A stretch of 64,000 nucleotides of DNA from Silene conica (lineage: Eukaryota > Streptophyta > Magnoliopsida > Caryophyllales > Caryophyllaceae), in NCBI GenBank assembly GCA_029255685.2, contig CM055319.2:38202530-38266529 (forward strand), given 5' to 3'. Shown here one piece after another: positions 32,867-43,455 of this stretch; the first letter of the stretch is position 1; every line of letters begins with the position of its first letter. Under the pieces are notes generated by a model that was given only the letters and a program-made list of their open reading frames with translations, did not search any database and was not told where the DNA came from. The position numbers and the translations under genes were made by a program.

Positions 32867-35461
32867 TTAAAGGGGGCGTACCTTTGCAGGTAGGTCCACA
32901 AGATCCCACACGTTGTTCTCATACATGGAGTCCATCTCGGATTGCATGGCTTCTAGCCATAGCTTTGAGTCAGAACTGGTCATGGCACCTTTATAGGTTG
33001 AGGGTTCATTACCCTCTAGGAGTAAGACGTCATCCATATCATGTTCCTCGACCATACCAATGTATCTGTCCGGAGGAATGGAGACCCTTCCCGACCTCCT
33101 AGGTTCCTCAGGAATATCTACCGCAGCCTCGGTTGAAGGAACTGTTTCCTCCAATGGTTGCTCAGTAGTTGGTTCTTGAACCTCCGATAAATTGAAGGTT
33201 CTATTACTCGACTTGTTCTCGAGAAATTCTTTCTCTAAGAACGTCGCAGTAGCCGCAACAAAAACACGTTGTTCGGTTAGCGAGTAGAAGTAATGACCAA
33301 AAGTTCCCTTTGGATAGCCTATAAAGTATGTCTTGACCGATCGCGGGCCGAGCTTATCCTCGTGTCTCCACTTGACATAAGCCTCGCAGCCCCAAACCCG
33401 AATAAAGGACAAGTTAAGGATCGTTCCCTTCCATAATTCGTATGGAGACTTGTCAACAGGTTTAGACGGACTTCGGTTAAGTATTAGAGCGGCCGACAAA
33501 AGAGCATAGCCCCACAATGAATCAGGCACAACGGTGTGACTCATCATGGATCGAACCATATCAAGTAAAGTCCGATTTCTCTGTTCGGACACACCATTTA
33601 ATTGTGGTGTTCCAGGTGGAGTCAACTGTAGCACGATGCCACAGTCTTTAAGGTGTTGATCAAACTCGTGTGAAAGATACTCACCACCACGATCAGAACG
33701 TAGTGCTTTAATCTTTCTTCCCAGCTGGTTCTGTATCCGATTCTGGTATTCTTTGAACTTGTCAAAGGATTCACTTTTATGTTTCATTAAGTAGACATAG
33801 CCATATCTACTCAAATCATCCGTGAAAGTGATGAAATACCTGTAGCCTTCTCGTGCGTTGATCAACATAGGGCCACATACGTCCGTATGTATGAGTCCTA
33901 ATAGGTCGGCAGCGCGCATTCCAACACCTTTGAAGGAAATACGAGTCATCTTACCGATGAGACATGATTCACACGTGCCATATGATTCGAAATCAAAGGC
34001 CGAGATAGCTCCATTCTGTGTGAGCTGTTTTACGCGTTTCTCATTTATGTGTCCCATACGACAATGCCATAGGTAAGTTTGATCTTTGTCACCTACCTTT
34101 AATCTCTTATTATTCACATGTAATATTTCAGTGGTTTGATCTAAAACATAAATTCCATTCATGGAAACTGCCTTGCCATAAATCATATTGTGTAAGGAGA
34201 AAATACAGCTATTATTCTCTATTACAAATGAAAAACCGAGTTTGTCAAGCGCAGAAACTGAAATAATGTTTTTGGACAAACAAGGAACATAATAACAGTT
34301 ATATAAAGATAACTCGAATTCACTTGGAAGCTGGATCACGTATGTTCCCCTCGAGATTGCAGCAACACGTGCTCCATTCCCGACACGCAGGTCAATCTCA
34401 CCCTTGATTAGGGGTTCTTGGTTTCGGAGGCCCTGCACATGATTACATAGATGAGAACCACAACCAGTATCTAGTACCCAAGTTCCGTAACTTTCATGGT
34501 TAATCTCAATCTTGTGAATAAAAGAAGAAGAAGACATACCAACAGGAGTAACGCGGCCTGCCTTAATGTCCTCACGATACACGGGGCATGAGCGCCTCCA
34601 ATGCCCAGTCTTGTGGCAATGGTGACATTCCATGCTAGTATCCTTGCTCTTTGTTTTGCCCTGTGAGTTGCTTGACTCACCTGGCCCACTCTTAGTAAAT
34701 CCTGACTTCTTAAACTTGGGCTTGCCTACTGTTAGGTCGCCCTCAGCTTTAGCTTTACCCTTACCCTTACCCTTACTGGAAATCATGAGAACATCTTGCT
34801 TCACGCTCCCACTTAATTTCAGATCCTTCTCGGTCTGTACGAGAAGGGAGTGGAGCTCATGAGGAGTCTTCTTTATGTCGTTCATGTAATAGTTGGCCCT
34901 GAAGAGAGCGAACCCATCATGAAGCGAATGAAGCATTGGATCAACGATTATGTTCTCACTGATCTTGCAGTTTAGGGCCTCCAGTTTTTCGATATTCTCA
35001 ATCATGTGAAGAATATGTGGGCTAACAGCTTGGCCCTTCTGGAGTTTCGCCTCAAAGAAGCGACAGGTATGCTCATAAGAAACGATCCTCGGAGCTTTTG
35101 AGAATTCGTTAGTGAGCATGGTGAAAATCTTGTTTGCACCATGGGCTATGAAGCGTCTTTGCAAATTGGATTCCATTGCATAGATGAGTATGTTCCTTAT
35201 CGCACCCGCTTCCATGACGAAGTCGCTATGAGCGCGAACTTCGTTAGCTCTAGCTCCAGTTCCTGGGTGTGCCGGAATTGGCTCAGTTAAATACTTAAGC
35301 TTTCCGTCAGCAATGGCAGCATTCCGTAGTGCTGCCTCCCAGTCAGAGAAGTTTGACCCATCATTCCTCAGTCTAGTGGACTGATTCATGGAGTCCATGA
35401 AGGCTTTTAGCCAGGATTCACGTGCTAGCTTGGCACTTGGCATTGGGTCTTCACCAGCCAT
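32867..35461 (-). pseudogene. Copia b gag, protease and integrase
   Basis: 864 codons from ATG 35461. Complete gag core (about residues 1-225, including LRNDGSNFSDWEAALR and MESNLQRRF), zinc knuckle CHHCHKTGHWRRSCP, protease DTGCGSHLCN, and integrase zinc region (HCRMGHINEKRV, ESCLIGKM) with DDE residues in HTDVCGP, SDRGGEYLS and NGVSEQRN. It ends at the TAA just before the RT. The gag core here is the reference for judging copia a (core missing) and copia c (gag only). Confidence 0.9.
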
Positions 35462-37260
35462 TAGTTATACAGCAGTTTAAATGAACGTGTTCTACACTGA
35501 AAAGAAGATAAAGCAAAACCATATAAGCAACTCATTGTTGTGATTTAAGTCTATATTAAATTGCATTTAAACTCGTAGACTCATGCATTTATATAATTGA
35601 TCTCCCTCAAGAATTATATAAATGATCCCAAGACTCAATTTCCGTATATTGATAAGCCCACAGTTTGGCTAATTCCACCGTTGGAACTCTTGGTCGATAG
35701 ATTTCCGTAAATCCTATCTATTAGTCCATCTCAGTCGCTAGATATTATCGAGTGACCATGATGTTGAGATAAAATAAATCATCTGTTCCCACTTACCCGA
35801 CGTAGAAGGGGTCATATTATGCCTACCGACGAAGAAGGAATTCATGGGAGTCTGATTTATAAAGACTAGTCTCAATTTTTGGTTATACGAGGAAGACCCC
35901 ATCAACTTATATTTATCCATTTTAAGTGAACTAATATCTAGCATATGCGTGAATGAATGAAATAAAGTGATGGCTTTGCAATTGACATGTGACATCTGTA
36001 TTGTCACAGAAAACTAACGCGTAACCTCTACATGAGTCAGTTTTCAGGCATGTTATAGGTGGTTTCGTTTTAGGCGGAATATGATGCAAGCTATTATCGA
36101 TGAAAGCATAAAATAAATGCGATAAACGTAAATAAAAGTCCTAGTGTGGCCTATCCTACCAAAATAAACATAAAACAACTTGGAATCCACCGTTGGACCC
36201 TAGAAGCTTGTCTTGATGTTCCATCTTGGTTCTTGCAGCGGGAGTGAGCATCCGGTCTCCGTCTTTGGTCTTCACAAAATTACTAATTTAAATTACAAAT
36301 ATAACCCTATTTACATTCTAATTTAAATACAAAAGTAATTACATGACAAAAACCCAAAACGGAGATTCAAGATCTCAAAATTAAAAGCAAGACTGTGTCC
36401 CATCATTACGGTGACACAATCTACTAAGGCCACACTAAGTTACAACCGTTTGCAAAAATAAATACGTTATTGAAAGCATTCACAAGGCATTCAACAAGAC
36501 GATAAATAAAATGCATCAACTAAAATTAAAATTCGTACATGACATAATACTGTTGTTATGATTAACAAATTTTACCAAACCACCTTACGGGATTAAAATT
36601 ATGTGATTATACCGTTTTAATCACCCAATTTTAATAAATTTATAATCCATTATCTTAAACCGTTTTAAAATAATATGTATCAAACGAGGTGAACCGTTTC
36701 ACAAAATTAATAATATACTATTTCCGTATATAGTATATTACTAAAGGCCATGGGAAAATAAAACAGGTTATTTTCGAAAAAAAAAAAAAACCAGTCTGTT
36801 ACAAGGGGGGAGGTCGACCGACCTCAACACGGGGTCGACCGACCTCCAGACGAGAAACAGGAATTTTCTGCAACAGCATAAGCGGTCGACCGACCTATCA
36901 ATCAGGTCGACCGACCACCAGACAGTAAAAACGAGTTTCAGAAAACGCAAAACGCTGCAACTTTTGAAATCAAAACAAGTTTTTACCTTTTAAACTTTGA
37001 TTAAATCGAGTAAATCAAAATTAACATCAACTAGGGTTCACATATTGTCAAGAATATCGATTAATTAACAATATGTAAACAGGAATCGAAAAACAAGATC
37101 GATTACTCACAAAAGAAAGACCGTCGAAACAGAAAAAAAAAACGCAGGAGGCGGTCGACCGACCGCAACAGGGGGTCGATCGACCGACTTAGCGGCAGAA
37201 CACGATTTTTCAGTTTTTAAAACTTTATAAAAAACACAAAAGTAAAATTTCATGACCTGG
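35462..37260 (-). other. Leader of copia b with candidate intron and paired words
   Basis: About 1.8 kb noncoding between gag and the LINE/primer site. GTAAGT (donor, intron from 35796) and TTCTTTTCAG (acceptor at 35497) would remove 300 bp ahead of the gag ATG; copia a and c have the same arrangement. Three paired 12-bp words lie at 36812-37185. The small ORFs here are not conserved. Confidence 0.65.
36812..37185 (+). repeat. Three paired 12-bp words in a copia leader
   Basis: Pairs at 36812/36833, 36884/36905 and 37153/37174, all 21 bp apart. The word is GGTCGACCGACC; the last member is GGTCGATCGACC. The first two pairs are 72 bp apart, as in the Athila LTR at 5213/5285. Confidence 0.95.
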
Positions 37261-37869
37261 AAATCAATTTGCAAAGTGAAAAATCGTATTAAGCAGGGAT
37301 TTGTTATGAACAAATGGGACCATCATCCAAAAGGATTTACCATCAAAAGCTGCTATCAATGGCTTAGCACTGATGTACCTGTCAAAGAATGGGCTGATCT
37401 TGTATGGAACAGCCTCAATATCCCAAAACACTCCATAATCACATGGCTAAGACTCCAGGAAGGGATGAACACTATGAGTAAATTATACAGGATTGGGTGT
37501 TGCCCAAATGACTTATGCTTACTGTGTCAAAGGCAATCAGAAACTATTGCTCACCTGTTTGAGGATTGCATCTATACTGTCAGAGTCCAGAGGCTGCTGC
37601 AACACTGGTTTGGTACTATGAACATGAAGGCTTCCAGTATGAGTACAGGGAATAAGAAGCAAATGAAATGGAAGATTAGAGCTGCTATTTTAAATGGTTT
37701 ACATTATCATATATGGCAACAACGAAATAATGCTCGAATCGAAGAATACCTGGTCAGACCAGAAGCTCTTGCAAATCGTATAGTCAGTGATGTTCAGAAT
37801 AGATTGAGAAATAGAAGAGATGGCTTTGATGGTCAGACCAAAGTTTGGTTAGATTTTTGTTGTCAATGA
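37261..37869 (+). pseudogene. LINE C-terminal zf-RVT fragment
   Basis: Open frame of about 200 codons (from an ATG in the target duplication, 37252). It starts WKSICKVK and contains KHSIITWLRLQEGM, the Cys/His pattern CCPNDLCLLCQRQ...HLFEDC, and HIWQQRNNARIEEY. It aligns with the C-terminal third of the LINE at 17044. No RT domain remains, so it is inactive although unbroken. Confidence 0.88.
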
Positions 37870-37970
37870 GCTGTAAATGCCTGCCCTGGGGCTTGAAGCA
37901 GGGACCTTTTGTAACCGTTTCATGATATATATATATACATCACACTCACATTTCACCAAAAAAAAAAAAA
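37261..37970 (+). mobile_element. L1-type LINE, strongly 5' truncated
   Basis: 710 bp ending in CTCACATTTCACC and poly(A). Flanked by a long target duplication, AAAATTTCATGACCTGG at 37244-37260, repeated at 37968-37984. It was inserted in the copia b leader, 12 bp inside the primer binding site. It is the same family as the LINE at 17044. Confidence 0.92.
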
Positions 37971-37982
37971 ATTTCATGACCT

Positions 37983-37995
37983 GGCTCTGATACCA
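37983..37995 (-). promoter_or_regulatory. Primer binding site of copia b
   Basis: Minus strand TGGTATCAGAGCC, next to the 5' LTR. Confidence 0.92.
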
Positions 37996-37997
37996 CT

Positions 37998-38995
37998 TAT
38001 GGGGAATAAAGCATGTATTCGCCCTAAACTTGCAGGATTATAATGAAAATTACAGTTGTGATTATTGTCATAAGATAAATAAAAACATGAAAAGAATACA
38101 ACCTTTGGTCCTTGTGCTTATGGCCTAAGAACAAGAATTAAAGTAAATTCCCTCCTATAACTTGCACCAAAGACTTAGATTGAGACGATGCCGCGTGTGC
38201 TAGAAAATACTCTCCAATTGCCTTGCAATATGGGGAGAGCTATTGAGGTTTTAGATGTGAGATCTGAGTTTTTGGGAGAAGAATGCTCTTCAAAAACCCT
38301 AATTTTCTTTGAGATTTGTTTTATAGTGAAACAAGAGTAACCTGACATAAGGAGGACTCTCCTTATGTAGCACTTGGTCGGCCGAAATTCTCGAATAGGG
38401 TAAGAGTGGGTTTTCCACTCTTACCTTATTCTTATTCGTGATTCGACCCATTTAGCTAAAAGATATTCGCGGGTTTTATTTATAAATCGTAACATGTTAT
38501 CAGATATTAATACAGTTGATATATTAATAATGGTCTGATAAAAACGATATTGTATAATTACCCAAATTAATATAACAGTTTATATTAATTCGCGAATACA
38601 ATATTTAATTAAATATAACCGTTTATATTTAATTTACGAATTAAACATGTAATCCGTATTAGCTAAAATTATTTAATCCGTATTAAATAATAATCTCAAC
38701 ATCTTATTGACTAATTTAATAGTCAATACCTCTGACTAATTGTTTAGTCATATTCGGCATAAATGTGACTGTATTTTCATACCTTCACATCTCTCAAACG
38801 TGTCCTATAGGTGTGACGTATAGGGACCAGTTGATCACCGCCATCCGTATGACAATAACGTCAAACTTATCTAGCAAGCCAACCGTTATTGATAAACGTG
38901 GATCAACTGGTAATAATACTGAAGTATGCCCTTGTGATCCTTAAAGAGATTTAATAAGTCATTGTACTTAATTGTCAAGGACACCAGCCCCAACA
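37998..38995 (-). repeat. 5' LTR of copia b
   Basis: Matches 8510-9510; outer end TGTTGGGG at 38995, followed by target duplication CTTGG at 38996-39000. The inner end reads CCCCATA. Confidence 0.93.
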
Positions 38996-39000
38996 CTTGG

Positions 39001-39546
39001 GAGCAGCTTTCATTCATCTATTGGTATGGCTCCATATGAGGCGCTCTATGGTAGGAAGTGCCGTAGTCCGATCTGTTGGGATCAGGCGAGCGACGTGCAC
39101 GACCTAGGACCAGACCAGTTAGCTGTGACGATTGATCAGGTTCAGCTTATCAGAGGTAGGATGAAGGCCGCATAGGATCGGCAGAAATCCTATGCAGATG
39201 TCCGTCGTAGACCTCTCGAGTTCGAGGTGGGTGATAGGGTTTTCTTGAGAGTTTCACCGATGAAGGGCGTCAAGAGGTTTGGCGTTAAGGGCAAGTTGAG
39301 CCCTAAGTATATTGGGCCATTTGAGATCGTGAAGAGGATTGGTGCTGCTGCTTACCGTTTGGATTTGCCTTCTAGTTTGGGCAAGGTTCATAGTGTCTTT
39401 CATGTTTCTCAGCTCCGTAAGCATGTTAGTGACCCGAGTCATGTTCTTCCTAGAGAGATCGAGAACTTAGAGGCGAGTCTTGCTTTCGAGGAGCGTCCCG
39501 TGAAGATTCTAGACCGTCAGGACAGGAAGCTTAGGAGCAAGGTGGT
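39001..39546 (+). pseudogene. Chromovirus integrase, C-terminal part
   Basis: Resumes after copia b: SFHSSIGMAPYEALYGRKCRSP, the TAG at 39173-39175 in MKAAxDRQKSYAD (consistent with CAG), then VGDRVFLRVSPMKG, LSPKYIGPFEI and VFHVSQLRKHV. Just after the joint, about 40 bp of integrase appear deleted and the frame changes, because SSWE runs directly into SFHSS. It is broken at 39546 by the Athila solo LTR. Confidence 0.86.
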
Positions 39547-39817
39547 TGATGCGTCTCTATTTTATGATGTTTTTCATCTATTTTTACACGCATTTGGTCG
39601 CTCATTTACTATGTTTTAGCCTTTATTTCCCAACAATTGTCTACTTTCGTATTTTTATACTCTTTTGCAGATTTATGCGGAAAATGGACGATGTTATGCC
39701 AAATTTATGCCCTCAGGATTTTTCATAGCCAAGGAAGATAGAGAGTCAACTCAAAACATTGACCAAGTACCAAGAAGTCAAACCGAAGACAAATCGAAGC
39801 AATCCTACAGGAAAACG

Positions 39818-39930
39818 GTTCGACCGACCTACTATTTAGGTCGGCCGGCCAGGTCCTTATTATGGAAAGTCCGGAAAAACACAGAAGCCCGTGAACAGGT
39901 CGACCGACCTACTATGTGGGTCGACCGACC
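39818..39930 (+). repeat. Two paired 12-bp words upstream of a TATA box
   Basis: Pairs at 39818/39839 (GTTCGACCGACC and GGTCGGCCGGCC, slightly decayed) and 39898/39919 (both GGTCGACCGACC). Each is 21 bp apart. They lie 74 to 186 bp upstream of TATATAA at 40004. Confidence 0.93.
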
Positions 39931-40435
39931 TCCGCGCAGACCCTGAAACTTTCCGAAGCCCATTAACGTGTTAGAGTCTTTAGGAAACTCTTAATTTTCC
40001 GCCTATATAAACTAATCTCCTGTTTAGGGTTATTCATTCAGTCCCTAATAGAGTTTTGCTCTGTCTTTAATTCAGTTTTATCCTTACTTGTAATCTTTCA
40101 ATAATTCTCAAATACTTTTAGTTTTGTTCTTCAACCTTTCAAGCATTCATCAATAAAGTTTGTTCCTTCTCTGCCTCAATCATATTTCCGGTAATTCTTC
40201 TTTTAAATTATGCTTCATTGTTATTAGCTTAGAACTATTGTATTCAGTTTAAGGTAGAATCCCAAGCTTTATTATTGATTGCAAGTTTAGATTGATATTC
40301 ATCATGATTTCCATGTTTATTCCTATTTTCATTGTTGTTTTAGTAACCATGAGTAGCTAAATTTCACATGTTAGGATGTAGGGGATGAATATGCATAGGT
40401 AGTATAAGTTCCGAGACCAACTGTAGCAGGGTCGT

Positions 40436-40509
40436 GGTCGGTCGACCTACTTAATGGGTCGGTCGACCGAGGCTGTGGTCGGCCGACTGGGCTAGCTGGT
40501 CGGTCGACC
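40436..40509 (-). repeat. Two paired 12-bp words, reverse orientation, in the solo LTR
   Basis: GGTCGGTCGACC at 40436 and 40457 (21 bp); GGTCGGCCGACT at 40477 and GGTCGGTCGACC at 40498 (21 bp). The two pairs are separated by 8 bp, giving a four-word block. Confidence 0.93.
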
Positions 40510-41106
40510 CACTCGCGTTCGTATTCTGTTTCGTTTTAATTTGTAGACTATAATAACCTACAATGAGACTGAAAGGAGACTTGTACGATGTTAGTAATGA
40601 CCTACCCAAGATTGAGAGATACGGGAAGGGCATTGGTTTACACCTTAAGACGGCTAGGTTACTCAAGACTGAAAGGTATGTGACCTAGAATTTAGGAATC
40701 ACCCTTATTGTTGACACCCAATAATTGTGAGGCCTAGGAACTAATAGCATAGGCCGAAAGGAGCTATTAGGTAGCATAGACCTAAAGGATATGTTACACC
40801 CCTTACGCGACTGCAATACATGTTGACCTTAGGATTTATACTATCTTAGCTATTTATTACCCGATCATCCTAACATCTCTTTTATTATAACTTTATTCTC
40901 ATCTCTATTTACTTGCCTTATTTTATATTTGTTCTAGACTTAGTAATAATCATTCAAACCCCTAATTTTGTTACCCTAAAACACTAACATCAAACAATAA
41001 ACATTCCCCACCTCTCTGTGGTTCGACCCTGACTTTCACTATCTATTGTTAAGGTTAGGAATTATAAATCTTATCTTTGGTACCCTCAACGACGGGCATC
41101 AGTGAT

Positions 41107-41206
41107 GCCCTTAGTGAAGATCCTTTGGCGTTGCGATGATGTTGAGGAGCAGACGTGGGAGACCGAGGCATCGATGCGTGCTGCACATCCTTCTCTTTTC
41201 GATTGA
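41107..41206 (+). pseudogene. Chromovirus pol C-terminal end
   Basis: After the solo LTR the frame reads PLVKILWRCDDVEEQTWETE...HPSLFD and stops at the TGA 41204-41206. This is the normal end of chromovirus integrase, with the WxxxxxEExTWE pattern near the chromodomain region. Confidence 0.85.
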
Positions 41207-41273
41207 GGTATAGTTATCTAGAATTTATCTTCGTTCGACTTTCGAGGACGAAACTTTTTGAAGTTGGGGTGAT
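41207..41273 (+). promoter_or_regulatory. Short 3' UTR and PPT of the chromovirus
   Basis: Contains TTTCGAGGACGAAAC and ends AAGTTGGGGTGAT directly before the LTR, a typical chromovirus polypurine region. Confidence 0.75.
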
Positions 41274-42221
41274 TGTAACATCCCGTATTTTTATAAATAT
41301 ATTTTTAAGGGTTTTTAATTATTTTAAGTAGTAAAATAATATTTTAATAATTTATTGAGAAGTATTTTTAATAAATCGTAAGATCCGTCTTAAGAACCTT
41401 AAGTCCTTAAGACAAACTCAACTTGGCAAAACTTGAGTCCACTTCATAAAAACCCGTTCATGTTACCAAACCCGTTTTCCTTTAAACGGGAAAGGACACA
41501 TAAAACCCCCTAAACCCTTAAGAATGTCGACACATTCAACCTCAAGAAATAAGAACACTGTTCTTCATTCTTCTCATTTTTCCTCTTAAACTTCAATCTC
41601 TTAATCCATTTTTCTTCATCATCCGGACTCCAAATCAAGGTAATAATTACATTTTCGGAATCCTCATGAAATTTGCAAGTCATCCGTCACTTCCGATTTC
41701 CATTTCCTTTCATTCGAAATTTAGGCTGTTTTTGTGGAATTCGCCTTTAAGCTCTAAAACCCGTGTTTCTTGATTGTAGGTGAAGGTTTAGACGACCCTA
41801 GTGTGGATAGCTACGTGGTGGAAGAGGAGCTTTGATCGGAATTGCTTTTAAGGTGACGATAATGAGAAACTCGGCCTTTATTTGTAATATTAGCACTTTA
41901 CATGTTTAGGATGGGTTAAGTTTCTGATTTTTCATGTTGTTGTTGCTAATGAGACTTAGTATCATGCTAGGAATCCTTGATAAAGACCTTCATATGATTT
42001 GCTTATGCTATACATGCTTGTTGTTTAATTTCAGAAATTGTATGCTTACGACGGATACAAATATTATTCTTATTGAGGATTGTTTGTGGAATTAATTGCT
42101 GGTAGTTAGTGTATTTGAGGATTATATATGATGGGTAAACTTCATATGTTGCGATTTTTGAAGTCTTGAATCGATTAGAGGAGATTTGAATGTTTTTAAG
42201 AAAATGCGATTTGAGTACAAC

Positions 42222-42615
42222 GGACTCTGAGCCGGTAGGCTGACCGGCAGCCGGTCGGCCGGCTCAGAGTCGGGGTATTCGTTTTTCGAATGTTCAGGAT
42301 TTTAGGAAAAGGGATCCTGAGCCGGTAGGTCGGCCGCCGGTCGACCGGCTCAGGGTACCTGTTGTGTTTGGAAAATTTGCAAAAGGGCTTGGGAAAGTGA
42401 CTCCCAGCCGGCAGGCCGGTACAGCGGCTGAGAGTCACTCCTTATATTTCAGATTTTAAAGTTTGGCTTGTGGGAAGGGACTCCCAGCCGGCTGGCCGGC
42501 GGACGGTCCACCGGCTGAGAGCCTCTTCTCCCTGAATTTCAGACGGTTGAATGGCATGGGAAGGGACTCCCAGCCGGTGGACCGACAGACGGTCTGGGAC
42601 CGGCTGAGAGCCCCT
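42222..42615 (+). repeat. Array of five GC-rich hairpins in the chromovirus LTR
   Basis: Five units centred near 42247, 42337, 42417, 42502 and 42590. Each has an outer arm CTC(T/C)(G/C)AGCCGG and a returning CCGGCTGAGAG/CCGGCTCAGAG. The third pairs GTGACTCCCAGCCG (42397-42410) with CGGCTGAGAGTCAC, one mismatch in 14. Loops carry GGTCGGCC, GGTCGACC or GGACCGAC-like words. Confidence 0.85.
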
Positions 42616-42905
42616 GTTCTCATTAGTTTGCTTTTAACTTACAAACGATTATTCGGTTTTGTTTGAGATTCGTTCCGTGTACCTTTCATTTTTGTTTGAG
42701 GTCACCGGAGGATGGGCGACACTATATTGGGTTCGGGAATGGAGAGAGGATAGAGACCCCCCCGGTCGGGTAACCGAAAGGGAAACCGGCTCTCCCTCAA
42801 CTTAGTTCCCGGGATCAATTAAGTGTTGATTAGAAGTATAAGAAAGTAGAACTATAGATTAGTTCCTAGACTTGGATGATATTGTATTGATGCGTATTAA
42901 GTTAT

Positions 42906-43455
42906 GCCTTAAGCTGGCCTCTGGACTTAATACGTGAGTTGGTTGTCATATATGGGGATATGCCTTAAGTTGGCCTCTGAGACCTATATGTGTATGATTG
43001 TTGTGTCTGGGATATGCCTTAAGTTGGCCTCTGAGACCAGACATGTTTGATTGTGATCGCGTTGGAACATGCCTTAAGTTGGCCTCTGAGTCTGACGAGT
43101 AGAGCAGCTGCACAACGGGGTAGCTAAAGAACTGACACCTTGCCCGGAGTGCAGATGTTTGATGCTAGGACATGCCTTAAGCTGGCCTCTGAGTCTAGTG
43201 TCTTGTGATGTAGTGAAGGGACATGCCTTAAGTTGGCCTCTGAGTCCTTTACTTTTGGGTGCTAGTCTATGCCTTAAGTTGGCCTCTGAGTCTAGTGTCT
43301 TGCTGATTGGCAGGTCCATGCCTTAAGTTGGCCTCTGAGTCCTTGTTTGCTGAATGATTGGTGTTTAGGTTATGTCTTAAGTTGACCGCTGAACCTTTAT
43401 ACTTTCTGAATGATTGGTAAGTAGGGTTATGTCTTAAGTTGACCGCTGAACCTTA
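42906..43455 (+). repeat. Interspersed minisatellite, ten units
   Basis: A unit of about 22 bp, GCCTTAAGTTGGCCTCTGAG, recurs at about 42906, 42962, 43016, 43071, 43173, 43225, 43271, 43320, 43374 and 43431. The intervals are 46 to 57 bp, with one double step. The last two units read GTCTTAAGTTGACCGCTGAA. Confidence 0.88.

Larger units (their letters stand above)
8510..38995 (-). mobile_element. Copia element b, Angela/BARE-like, with nested insertions
   Basis: Minus-strand Ty1/copia element bounded by two about 1.0 kb LTRs and the 5-bp duplication CTTGG (8505-8509 and 38996-39000). Reading on the minus strand: 5' LTR, Met-tRNA primer site, long leader with a LINE insertion, gag-PR-IN-RT-RNase H, 3' UTR, PPT, 3' LTR. 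The LTRs differ by about 16 substitutions and one 3-bp indel by eye (about 1.6%). Coding is broken by a stop, a frameshift and an RNase H deletion. The 3' UTR is split by a chromovirus remnant (TSD GTTAT). Confidence 0.92.
39547..41101 (+). repeat. Athila solo LTR
   Basis: TGATGCGTCTC to GACGGGCATCA, 1,555 bp, no internal sequence on either side. Flanks GTGGT (39542-39546) and GTGAT (41102-41106) are a target duplication with one change. The chromovirus frame rejoins across it. A TATA box, TATATAA, lies at 40004-40010. Two word pairs lie upstream of it (offsets 271 and 351) and two downstream. It is the same family as 4951-6243. Confidence 0.9.

Noticed and set aside
43074-43319. 81-codon ORF with internal peptide repeats
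   Set aside because: Reading frame through the 22-bp repeat of the chromovirus LTR; unit intervals are not multiples of three.
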